A stretch of DNA of 64,000 nucleotides from Pedosphaera sp. GTDB lineage: Bacteria > Verrucomicrobiota > Verrucomicrobiia > Limisphaerales > SXQI01. Made by a program: the position numbers and the translations under genes. Of the stretch, positions 25,129-33,470 are shown one piece after another. How positions within the stretch are numbered: the stretch's first letter is position 1; each line of letters begins with the position of its first letter. The stretch is taken from positions 1 through 64,000 of the forward strand of contig JANYDC010000111.1 in assembly GCA_025359965.1 (NCBI GenBank), written 5' to 3'. The notes under the pieces were generated by a model, which saw only the letters and a program-made list of their open reading frames with translations, did no database searches and had not been told where the DNA came from.

Positions 25129-28080
25129 TCAGGGCCTTTTCACGAGTCGGAAGTAACGGCCTGCAGATTCCGCCACAAACTCCTGCCAAACTTCTTCCTG
25201 CCGGGCCGTGAATGGCCCCCCTTCGGGATTCCAAGTCTGGAGATTGGTCGATGACTCCCAACCGTAGGAATCACCCCGTCGCACACGGAGCCGAGCTATC
25301 GCCTTGGTAGTCTCGCGGGCAAGGAATGGATTCAATGGAGGAGCTGTGATGCTCACTAATGTTGTGTTGTCGTAACCACTGCCGGGAGCTGTAATCTTGA
25401 ATCCTGTAATCCGTCCCGATTCGGCTGTGGCTGTGGCACCCGCACCCTTGCCAATTATTATCACCTCAGGTTGATTGGTGTAACCTGAACCGCTATCCTT
25501 CAGGTCGATTGATGTTAGAACTCCGTTAATTACTTTTGCCCGAGCCGACGCGGCGCGTGCGTCAGGCACTAGCACTTCACCGCTTCGCAAAGCGACGGTA
25601 TGCTCTTCTCCTGCAGCGATGGCGGTCACTCCTCTCAAATCGGACGGCACATTCGTTTGGCCGACTGTGTTTGCTCCCCAAGCAGCCACAGTTCCATTGG
25701 TCCTCAAAGCGACCGTATGTTTTCCGCCCGCCGCAATCGCCGCAACGGAAGTCAGTTCTAATGGGACAAGTGTTTGTCCGAAATCGTTGCGACCCCAGGC
25801 GACTACACTCCCATCATGTTTTAACGCCACGCTGTGATAATGGCCGGCCGCGATTGCACTTACGCCGGTTAAGTCAGTTGGCACATCTGTTTGGCCATAA
25901 TCATTATTACCCCAAGCCACGACCCTACCATCATTGCGCAAAGCCAGGTTATGGGAGCCTCCCGCCGAAATGGATGCCACCACCCCGAGATTTGGAGGGA
26001 TGTTGGTCTGGCCAGAGTCATTCGATCCCATGGCCACCACGTTGCCATCGTTGAGCAGAAAAACCACATGTTGACCACCGGCTGCAACCTGGACCACTCC
26101 ACTGATTGCAAAGGGAACATTTGTTTCGCGGGTCACGGAATATGGATTTTGATAATAAGTACTCCCAAGATAGAATTTCCAGGCAATCGCCTCGCCGTTG
26201 CTTTTGAGAGCTGCAGCGTGTGCACCACCCGCGGCAACCGCTACAACGTCGTCCAAACCATCGGGAGGATTTGAATGGTCCAAACTAGTCGCTCCCCAAG
26301 CAAAAATTCGGAGCGTGCCTCCTGTCGGCCAGTCCAAAACGGTGCGATTGGGTTTTATTATCAAAGTTTGTTTACCGCCGGCAGCAACCGACTCCACCCC
26401 GCTCAAGCCATACGGCGGCGTCGGGCCCGCAACGCCGCTATCACCACCCCATGACACAAGGGTTCCGGAAGCCATAAAACCGCTTCTCAATTCGATGGAC
26501 AGGGCCGGAATAAACGGTGGCTGATCCAAGGTAACTGTGGGGGCGCTGGCATACAATCCGACGCTGGTAACCGTAATGTGATTAACAACTCCGTTGCTTA
26601 TCGTGGCCACTGCGGTTGCCCCTGTTCCGTTCCCTCCGCTGATCGTTACCAAAGGGGGAGCATCGTATCCAAACCCGCCATCGGTAACATAAATATCCAG
26701 TATGGAGCCTGGGAACGAGGAACCGGGGGGTGATGAGAGGGAAGCAATGGCAGTCGCCGTTCTTAAAGCGTTTTGTGGAAAAGAAAAATGTAGATCAGGG
26801 GCCAAAGTGTAACCGAACCCAGCGTCTGTGATCTTAAGGGCTGCGACCACTCCATCGACCACAATAGCAGAAGCCGAGGCACCGCTACCACCTCCCCCGC
26901 TAAATGTAACAACCGGGGCTGTGGCATAACCCGAACCCCCATCGCCAATTGAGAAAGAGGTCACCCTGCCGTCAGTCACGATTGCGGTGCCTTTTGCGAC
27001 TTTGAGTCCAATCGTTGTGACCGTCTTCAAAACCACAGTATGTCCCGATCCCGCCGCAATTGAGCTGATACCACTAAGCCCAGGGGGCACATCCGATTGC
27101 CCAAAAGAGTTGTCGCCCCACGCTATGACTGTGCCGTCGTTTTTCAATGCGACGGAATGCGCCTCGCCTGCCGCTATGGCAACTATCCCGGTCAACCCGG
27201 GGGGAACATCTGTTTGGCCAGAACTATTATTTCCCCTTGCAACCACCGCTCCGTTGTTTTTCAAAGCCAAGATGTGACTGCCACCCGCAGCAATGGCAAC
27301 AATGCCTGTTAGGCCTGTTGTAAGGTCGTTTTGAAGGTCAGCCACAAATGGGCCAGAAGGGAAAAGCGAGCGAGCCCATCGCCAAGCCACGACGGTGCCG
27401 TTGCTCTTTAGGGCTACAATATGTGAATTTCCCGCTGAAACGGCAATCACCCCGCTTAAGCCAACAGGGATGGGCATTTGAGTGAACCCATTCCATTGTT
27501 GCCCGATAGAACCGATCGGACCGATCGGTCGATTGCCACCCCAGCCAGCGACTGTGCCATCAAATCTCAAAGCCACTGTATTCCCGCCTCCGGCGGCGAT
27601 TTGCTTTACGGTTTCCACCTCTGCTGCAACAGCAGGCAGATTCCGTTGTTGCGCCCCCCACCCGACCATAGTGCCGTCCATGTTCAGGGCCACAATGTGT
27701 CCTGTGCCCGCTGCAATTGCTTTTATGTTTGCCAGACTGTCCGGAACCCTGCTTGCACCGAACTCGTTAAATCCCCACGCCGCTATTGTCCCATCGCTCC
27801 TCAATACCACGCTTTGTTCGCCACCGGCAGCTATCGCCACCCCATCGCTTATTCCGACCGGAATGTTGGTTTGACCATGTGCGTTGTTTCCCCATGCGAC
27901 AATCGTGCTTGCAGCGGTACGTAAAGGCATCATCAGCGCGCCGAAGCCAAGGAGCAAAATAACCACAAATTCCCAAGTATTCCGTGGTACTCGGGAAAAT
28001 GAAAGGAGTCGCCCGCTCTTTGAATGGGATTTATGTTCTGAGAAACACCTCAGCGCCAAATTTTGCATGCTCTTTTTCAA
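25129..28080 (-). CDS. Secreted protein with two seven-bladed RCC1-like propellers
   Basis: This 983-residue protein has an N-terminal membrane-type hydrophobic stretch (about 37-57, FVVILLLGFGALMMPL), probably a long signal peptide. Seven RCC1-like repeats follow (IAAGxxHxVALKxDGTVVAWGxNxxGQTxVP), then an insert of glycine-rich beta repeats (about 365-540, DGGFGYDAPPLVTISGG type), then seven more RCC1-like repeats. A last pair of glycine-type repeats and a C-terminal tail ending YFRLVKRP close the protein. The 7+7 count fits two closed propellers. Such proteins are secreted in Verrucomicrobia; the function is unknown and binding or adhesion is a guess. It stands alone, 92 bases behind the fur-family start. 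Confidence 0.8.
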   Translation of the reverse strand: MKKSMQNLALRCFSEHKSHSKSGRLLSFSRVPRNTWEFVVILLLGFGALMMPLRTAASTIVAWGNNAHGQTNIPVGISDGVAIAAGGEQSVVLRSDGTIAAWGFNEFGASRVPDSLANIKAIAAGTGHIVALNMDGTMVGWGAQQRNLPAVAAEVETVKQIAAGGGNTVALRFDGTVAGWGGNRPIGPIGSIGQQWNGFTQMPIPVGLSGVIAVSAGNSHIVALKSNGTVVAWRWARSLFPSGPFVADLQNDLTTGLTGIVAIAAGGSHILALKNNGAVVARGNNSSGQTDVPPGLTGIVAIAAGEAHSVALKNDGTVIAWGDNSFGQSDVPPGLSGISSIAAGSGHTVVLKTVTTIGLKVAKGTAIVTDGRVTSFSIGDGGSGYATAPVVTFSGGGGSGASASAIVVDGVVAALKITDAGFGYTLAPDLHFSFPQNALRTATAIASLSSPPGSSFPGSILDIYVTDGGFGYDAPPLVTISGGNGTGATAVATISNGVVNHITVTSVGLYASAPTVTLDQPPFIPALSIELRSGFMASGTLVSWGGDSGVAGPTPPYGLSGVESVAAGGKQTLIIKPNRTVLDWPTGGTLRIFAWGATSLDHSNPPDGLDDVVAVAAGGAHAAALKSNGEAIAWKFYLGSTYYQNPYSVTRETNVPFAISGVVQVAAGGQHVVFLLNDGNVVAMGSNDSGQTNIPPNLGVVASISAGGSHNLALRNDGRVVAWGNNDYGQTDVPTDLTGVSAIAAGHYHSVALKHDGSVVAWGRNDFGQTLVPLELTSVAAIAAGGKHTVALRTNGTVAAWGANTVGQTNVPSDLRGVTAIAAGEEHTVALRSGEVLVPDARAASARAKVINGVLTSIDLKDSGSGYTNQPEVIIIGKGAGATATAESGRITGFKITAPGSGYDNTTLVSITAPPLNPFLARETTKAIARLRVRRGDSYGWESSTNLQTWNPEGGPFTARQEEVWQEFVAESAGRYFRLVKRP

Positions 28081-28220
28081 TCTGCCTGATTCTGGTGTAA
28101 CTCATGAAGATGCTGCAAGCATTTTAGACGCTTTTTGCAACGCTAGAACACTATTATGAGGGGTGCCCGCATTGCATAAGCTGCTTTTTCGAAGACCCCT
28201 CCCATAGTGCCTTGAGACCC

Positions 28221-29552
28221 TCAGGTATAAGTTGAGTCTCTTAGCTCAACCGTCTCTGGAATCCGGCTTGAGAGGAGCGCTTCCCGGCCGTCTGAAGCGC
28301 GGTTTCCAGGAATTGTGAACGATGCCGTGACGCCCGCACCGGGACGTCCGCTTATCCGAAAGAGGCCGCCAGAGGCACTGACGAGGCGTTTGGCCAGCGG
28401 TAACCCGAGGCCGATCCCTGAGGATTGTCTGCGACTGCCTCCATCGACCTGCGCAAAGGGAATGTCGATCCACTCCAATTGCTCTGCTGTCAGGCCAATA
28501 CCGGTGTCGGTGATGGTGAATTCAAGGCCTATGGGGGATGCATCCACCTTCAGCGCGACTGATGCGCCGGGAGAAAACTTGATGGCGTTGTCCAACAGCA
28601 GGACCAGGACTTTCGTAAGAACCGTGAGAGGCGCCTCCCAGCGTGGTGAGGCGGTTGGGCATGGTATCACGGACACGCGGACCTTGCCGGCCGCTGCCGC
28701 GGGCGCCAACTCTTCCGCGACAGCCTGCATTACTTCTTCGGGTGCAAATTCGGCGGTTTTAACGATAAAAGTTCCCGCCTCGATTTGGTTGAAGTCCAGC
28801 ACCTGCCTTAGCATTCCGAGCAATCTTTGTCCGCAGCTTGCCGCTTCGGACAGATATTCGGTCTGTTCCTCATCCAGCGGAGTGTCCCTCAGCAATTCCA
28901 GAAATCCACAGACGCCATTCATGGGCGTGAGGAATTCATGGCTGGCATTGGCTAGAAACTCATTTTTTACCCGTTGCGCGAGCTTTAACTCCAGGGTGCG
29001 GTCAGCAACCATTTTCTCCAGAAATTCCATTTTCATCCGGGCGGTCCGTGCCAGATTCCATTTCTCTGTGAGGGAGTGCGCCAGTTGAAGGACTTCGATT
29101 TTGTCGAACGGTTTTTTAAGCACCAGCCATCGCTCGCGATCCGTAAGGGTGTTCTGAATCTCAGACCAGCTGCGATCGGAATAGGCCGTGCAAATCACCG
29201 TTTGAATATCGGGATCACCCTTCCACAGATGGCTTATGGTCGTCAGCCCGTCCCATCCCGGCGGCATGCGCATATCCACGAATGCGACCGCGTAGGGAAG
29301 CCCTTCTTCGCGCGCCCGGACCACCATTTCCAGCGCTTCCTGGCCTTGCGATGCATGGTCGACCGCGAATTCAGATTTCCGTTCCGCCACGGTGGTTTCT
29401 CCGAACAGACTGGCGGCATCCGCATCCAAGGCGGCCGTGTCCGTCTGCCGCGGATTCAGGATCTTGGTGAAGTCGTCGTGGATGTCCTGGTTGTCGTCCA
29501 CCACCAGGATGCGGCGGTTTGAAGGTGTGTTTTTGTGCTCAGTGGAATTCAT
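28221..29552 (-). CDS. Response regulator - histidine kinase hybrid (REC-HisKA-HATPase)
   Basis: This 443-residue soluble protein has a receiver domain first (about 13-165) with Asp19-Asp20, phospho-acceptor Asp93 (AFVDMRMPPG) and Lys147 (VLKKPFD). The receiver carries an insertion of about 25 residues after the first helix (NPRQTDTAALDADAASLFGET). A linker helix follows, then HisKA with His205 (ANASHEFLTPMNG) and a HATPase domain ending in ITDTGIGL and GIGLGLPLAKRLV. The start codon overlaps the stop of the membrane kinase gene by four bases (ATGA), so the two are coupled and probably act in one phosphorelay. No DNA-binding output is present. Confidence 0.9.
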   Translation of the reverse strand: MNSTEHKNTPSNRRILVVDDNQDIHDDFTKILNPRQTDTAALDADAASLFGETTVAERKSEFAVDHASQGQEALEMVVRAREEGLPYAVAFVDMRMPPGWDGLTTISHLWKGDPDIQTVICTAYSDRSWSEIQNTLTDRERWLVLKKPFDKIEVLQLAHSLTEKWNLARTARMKMEFLEKMVADRTLELKLAQRVKNEFLANASHEFLTPMNGVCGFLELLRDTPLDEEQTEYLSEAASCGQRLLGMLRQVLDFNQIEAGTFIVKTAEFAPEEVMQAVAEELAPAAAAGKVRVSVIPCPTASPRWEAPLTVLTKVLVLLLDNAIKFSPGASVALKVDASPIGLEFTITDTGIGLTAEQLEWIDIPFAQVDGGSRRQSSGIGLGLPLAKRLVSASGGLFRISGRPGAGVTASFTIPGNRASDGREALLSSRIPETVELRDSTYT

Positions 29553-31969
29553 GCTTTGGGTACAGCTGGCAGTTCAAGGGTGAAGGTGGCACCCATGGCA
29601 GTACCGGGGCTGGCCACGGTGATGTCACCTCTCATGGCGCGCGCCGCGAGCACGCTGCTGTGCAGGCCAAACCCGTGCCCCTGACTTTTGGTGGTGAACC
29701 CATGTTGGAAGATTCTTCGCAGATTTTCCGGAGGAATTCCCACGCCGGTATCGGTCACGCTGATGCACATGCACTCCGCTCCCTTTTCATGGACGGTGAT
29801 CAGCACCTTCCTTTCACCGTGGTTGGATGCCTGAATGGAGTGTCCCGCGTTTTTAAGAAAGTTGATCAAAATCTGCAGCACTCGGTGACGATCAGCCGTT
29901 ACTCCACAGCTCGACTGAAAATCCCTTTCCACTGTGATTTGGTTTCGATCCAGCCCCACATCGCCCATCCTTAACGCATCCTCGACCAGAGCTGCGGGCT
30001 GGAGTGTTTCCACCGCCCCAATCATTCTGGCGTTTGATTGCTGAGTATTTACAATCTGTTTGATGTGGTCCACATGGCTCGAAATTGTTTCGAGCTCCTG
30101 CCGCATGCGCTGCTGTTCCTCATCGAGATGACTGCTTAACTTGGTTAAAAATGCCGGCAGGGATTGAGCCCGCGGGTCAGTCTTGAAAAACTCCCCCAGT
30201 CCGTTCTGATGTTCTGCCATCAGTTGGGAGGCTTTTCGCAAATGAGACAACCGTGATTTGGTGATCTGATCGATCATGTCATCGGTCGAGACATTGAGGC
30301 TGTTTAAAACGTTGCCCACATTGTGGATTACTCCTGTTGCAACTTCTGCCATGCCGGCAGCGCGCGACGCCAGCAGCAGTTCTTTGTGCAACTGCTGCAG
30401 TTCCTGCTCCCTGGCCTTGCGTTCGGTGACGTCCTCCACCGTTCCCTCGTAGTACAAAAGGTTTCCCTGGCCGTCGTGCACGGCTCGCGCGTTCTCCGAT
30501 ATCCAGATGACCGTGCCATCCCTTCGGTACACTTCCGATTCAAACTGGCGGACCTCCCCGTCTTGATCGATCGCTTTTTTGAAGACTGCCCTCCTGTTTG
30601 GGGAGACGTAGAGGCGTGCGCCGATATCCGTAATGCTGGTTTCCATTTCCACGACTGAGCCGTACCCATAAAGCCGAGCCAGCGTACCATTTGCCTCCAT
30701 GTATTTTCCGTCGGGTGAAGTGCGGAAGATTCCCTCAACCGCGTTCTCAAAAATGCTGCGGTATTTTTCCTCGGCGCTGCGCAAAGCCGCCTCCACCTGT
30801 CGCCGGTGTGCGGCTTCTGCCAGCATCTGCGCATTTGCACTGCATAATTCAGCGGCCTGCTTTTGCAGCGGGCGGCTAATACTGCGAGTGATGAACGTGA
30901 CAAGCCCGAGGGCCGCCACAAATGCCATACCTGTCAAAATCAGGCTCCTGAGACGACGGGCGGCAAAGTGGTCGATACGTTTTTGCAGCAGCACATCAAT
31001 TTCTTCGCTCGCCACATCCCAGAACCCAAAGCTCTCTGCCCGGGCCTCTTTGCCGGCCGCTTGAAATTCTTCGAACAATTGCGGGGTGGGCTCCTGTTCC
31101 GCCAGGCGTTCCGTCACATCCATAAACTTCAAGGTGTGCGCCTTAAAACCCGCCAACCCCCTTCCGACTCGATCCTGCAGGGTGGTGCTTGTCTCGTAGA
31201 AATTGGCATCCTCATTCAAGGCGGTTTGTGTGCTCGCCACAACTCGCGCGTAATCGGCATCCCGTAACAGCGTGGAATACGAGTTGATTTGAGTGCGTTC
31301 CCGAGGTGTTAGGCCATGATTTTTGGAAATCCGGTCACCCAAAGCCAGCAGCTTGGCCATCCGATCCTGCATGTCAGGCAAAGCCAGCAGCGTGACGTCC
31401 ATCAGGTAATAGCTGTCCAAGTCCGGGTCGAGGATCAGATTTGAAGTGTCGCCCGCATGGGTGATCATCGTCCGCACGTGGGTCACCAAATGGCTGTGTA
31501 TATTTTCAATTTCTGCCGCCGGGGTTGTGTCTGGTGATTTCTTTAATGCCTCCCATTCGTCGCGCAGGGTTTGCGCGCGAAAATGCGATCTTTGCCGTTT
31601 GCTTAAACCTTCGTCGGTAAATTGGAGCTTCTCACCGACTGAAAGATCATTTTTGGCAAGCTGGTCCAGGGCAAAGTCAATTTTACCCCTGATCTCCTGG
31701 ACGGCCTGATCCTGCGATGGCGTGCCCGCCTTGACTTGAGAGAGAGCCAGGGCATGATTTGGGAATTGCTCCAATAGTTCTTGAAGAGGCCTTTGATATT
31801 GGTTGCCGTACTGCTCCCAGCGGGCGAAATGAATGTTGTCGTTGATGCTTCTCAGCAGCAAAACTAACAGCACCGAATCGGGGATCATGAAAAACAAACT
31901 GATTAACATCAGTTTGTGCGACACTTTGGCGCGTTGAAACCATTTATTCATGGGCTTACGGCAACTCAT
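29549..31969 (-). CDS. Membrane sensor histidine kinase with PAS domain
   Basis: The ATG at 31969, just behind GGAAGGAG, gives 806 residues; an ATG at 31951 is the alternative. A first membrane span (LMLISLFFMIPDSVLLVLL) is followed by a large periplasmic helical sensor of about 300 residues and a second span (SLILTGMAFVAALGLVTFI). A PAS domain (KYRSIFENAVEGIFRTSPDG to GTVEDVTERK) comes next. The phospho-acceptor region is of the HNVGN type with His549 (GVIHNVGNVLNSL), and a HATPase domain (TDTGVGIP, GHGFGLHSS) ends the protein. It is the first gene of a two-gene unit with the REC-kinase hybrid. The stimulus is unknown. Confidence 0.9.
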   Translation of the reverse strand: MSCRKPMNKWFQRAKVSHKLMLISLFFMIPDSVLLVLLLRSINDNIHFARWEQYGNQYQRPLQELLEQFPNHALALSQVKAGTPSQDQAVQEIRGKIDFALDQLAKNDLSVGEKLQFTDEGLSKRQRSHFRAQTLRDEWEALKKSPDTTPAAEIENIHSHLVTHVRTMITHAGDTSNLILDPDLDSYYLMDVTLLALPDMQDRMAKLLALGDRISKNHGLTPRERTQINSYSTLLRDADYARVVASTQTALNEDANFYETSTTLQDRVGRGLAGFKAHTLKFMDVTERLAEQEPTPQLFEEFQAAGKEARAESFGFWDVASEEIDVLLQKRIDHFAARRLRSLILTGMAFVAALGLVTFITRSISRPLQKQAAELCSANAQMLAEAAHRRQVEAALRSAEEKYRSIFENAVEGIFRTSPDGKYMEANGTLARLYGYGSVVEMETSITDIGARLYVSPNRRAVFKKAIDQDGEVRQFESEVYRRDGTVIWISENARAVHDGQGNLLYYEGTVEDVTERKAREQELQQLHKELLLASRAAGMAEVATGVIHNVGNVLNSLNVSTDDMIDQITKSRLSHLRKASQLMAEHQNGLGEFFKTDPRAQSLPAFLTKLSSHLDEEQQRMRQELETISSHVDHIKQIVNTQQSNARMIGAVETLQPAALVEDALRMGDVGLDRNQITVERDFQSSCGVTADRHRVLQILINFLKNAGHSIQASNHGERKVLITVHEKGAECMCISVTDTGVGIPPENLRRIFQHGFTTKSQGHGFGLHSSVLAARAMRGDITVASPGTAMGATFTLELPAVPKA

Positions 31970-32230
31970 TACTCCTTCCAAACAGCACGTTGCCAAATGC
32001 AGACGACCCGGAAATATCAGCTTTGCCTTGAGTTACCGACTTTGCAGCAGCTGTTTCGTTGTTCTAAGTCAGGCTGGGACATACACTCTTCCTCCGAACG
32101 TTGGTTACAAGCCTCGACTTCTTCTGATCGTCCTTATTAAAGGCATCTTTAGCCCTTTTATCCCCTTTTGCCGACAATGCAGCTGCATACCTTTTCATGG
32201 ATTCATTGCATTGTTTTCATGCTCGTTTCC

Positions 32231-32410
32231 TCAATTCGCCGTGACGTCGATGGCCACCACTTCGTGGTCCTCGCACTCGACATTGACCTCGAATGGGCGA
32301 CAGCAAACCTCGCAATCCGTCGTGAACCTCTGGCTCGACAGGCTGGTGTCGATCTCCAAGTGGCACGGGCTTCCGCAGAAAGGACACTTTACTTTTTCTG
32401 ATCCATGCAT
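32231..32410 (-). CDS. CPxCG motif-containing cysteine-rich mini-protein
   Basis: This 59-residue protein starts at the ATG 32410-32408, with GGAAGAG 12 bases upstream, and ends at TGA 32233-32231. Residues 8-13 read KCPFCG, and further cysteines occur in DCEVCC (33-37) and VECED. The layout CPxCG - CxVCC is that of a conserved small zinc-ribbon family found in gamma-proteobacteria, Planctomycetes and Verrucomicrobia, of unknown function, where it probably binds zinc. It is divergent from metF and stands alone. A longer open frame on the same strand (32217-32417) is in another frame and is not real. Confidence 0.85.
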   Translation of the reverse strand: MHGSEKVKCPFCGSPCHLEIDTSLSSQRFTTDCEVCCRPFEVNVECEDHEVVAIDVTAN

Positions 32411-32542
32411 GGCTCAATTTAACTCTTCCTTCGAAAATGCAAAGGCCCCAGAGGTTCCTAAATTGTCAGTTGCCCACCTTATGCACCCTCGTTTACTGTA
32501 GATGCACTCGTTAGTCGCCCAACGCCAAAATTGATCAAACTG

Positions 32543-33439
32543 ATGCAAGCGCAGACTTTTTCGGAAATCCTCGCCAACCGTTCCAAAGCCGCTCTTTCCT
32601 TTGAGGTTTTCCCCCCCAAGACGGATACTTCGTATGATCATCTGCGGCAGATTCTCCCCGAGCTGGTCGCGCTGAAGCCCGATTACATGACTGTCACCTA
32701 CGGTGCTTTCGGCTCCAATCAGGGCCGCACCTTGGAGATTGCCCAGTCCATCCAAAACCAATTTCACCTGCCCACGGCCTGCCATCTGACTTGCGTTACC
32801 TCTTCCCGCGCGGAACTGGATGGCATTCTTGATGAAATATCCGCAGCCGGAATTCGTAACATTGTCGCCCTTCGCGGTGATGCCCCCCAAGGCCAAGCCA
32901 CATTCACGCCGCCCGTGGATGGATTCTCACATGCAAACGAGTTGGTGGCCCATATCCGAGCCCGGGAGAAAGCAGGACGCCAGCCCCGTTTTGGCCTGGC
33001 TGTGGCCGGTTATCCTGAGAAGCACCTTGAGGCTCCCTCTCTGGAGTTTGATCTGCTCAAGCTGAAGGACAAGGTTGACGCCGGTGCTGATTGCATCATC
33101 ACCCAGCTATTTTACAACAATGCTGATTTCTTCGCCTTCGTGGATAAGGCGCGGGCTTTGGGCATCACTGTTCCCATTATCCCCGGCCTGCTCCCCATTC
33201 TTTCAGCCAGGCAGATCGCCCGAATTCTTGGTCTATGTGGTTCCACGCTGCCGGAGGGGTTGAAACAGGAATTGGATGCGGTGGGTGATGACGCCGCGAA
33301 GGTTGAGGAAATTGGTATCCGCCAATGCGTTAACCAAGCCCGCGAGCTGATTGACCGCGGTGTCCCCGGGATCCATTTTTACGTCCTTAACAAATCCACC
33401 CACATGACGCAAATCATGCGTGGACTTGGCCGCGCTTGA
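32543..33439 (+). CDS. metF: Methylenetetrahydrofolate reductase
   Basis: This 298-residue FAD enzyme reduces 5,10-methylene- to 5-methyl-tetrahydrofolate for methionine synthesis. The start at the ATG 32543 (MQAQTFSEILANR) is preferred over a TTG at 32531. Family motifs are SFEVFPPKTD near the N-terminus with the catalytic Glu, DYMTVTYGAFGS, HLTCVTSSRAELDGIL, NIVALRGDAPQ, FGLAVAGYPEKH and DCIITQLFYNN, followed by VPIIPGLLPI. No other methionine gene and no SAM riboswitch is visible nearby. It converges on the chemotaxis receptor gene. Confidence 0.96.
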   Translation: MQAQTFSEILANRSKAALSFEVFPPKTDTSYDHLRQILPELVALKPDYMTVTYGAFGSNQGRTLEIAQSIQNQFHLPTACHLTCVTSSRAELDGILDEISAAGIRNIVALRGDAPQGQATFTPPVDGFSHANELVAHIRAREKAGRQPRFGLAVAGYPEKHLEAPSLEFDLLKLKDKVDAGADCIITQLFYNNADFFAFVDKARALGITVPIIPGLLPILSARQIARILGLCGSTLPEGLKQELDAVGDDAAKVEEIGIRQCVNQARELIDRGVPGIHFYVLNKSTHMTQIMRGLGRA

Positions 33440-33448
33440 ATTTAACCG

Positions 33449-33464
33449 GTAACCCACAGGTTAC
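33449..33464. terminator. Small hairpin between convergent metF and receptor genes
   Basis: GTAACC-CACA-GGTTAC is a perfect 6-base-pair stem with a 4-base loop in the 31-base gap between the two convergent stop codons. No T-tract follows on either strand, so it may be only a weak or Rho-assisted transcription end. Confidence 0.35.
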
Positions 33465-33470
33465 GGGGGA

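Noticed and set aside
32217-32417. A 66-codon minus-strand frame between the sensor kinase and metF
   Set aside because: The same strand in another frame encodes the recognisable CPxCG protein (32231-32410).
32411-32542. Possible SAM riboswitch ahead of metF
   Set aside because: No conserved SAM-I core or matching stems were found in the 132 bases; only a vague TTGCCC/TACTGT promoter-like pair.
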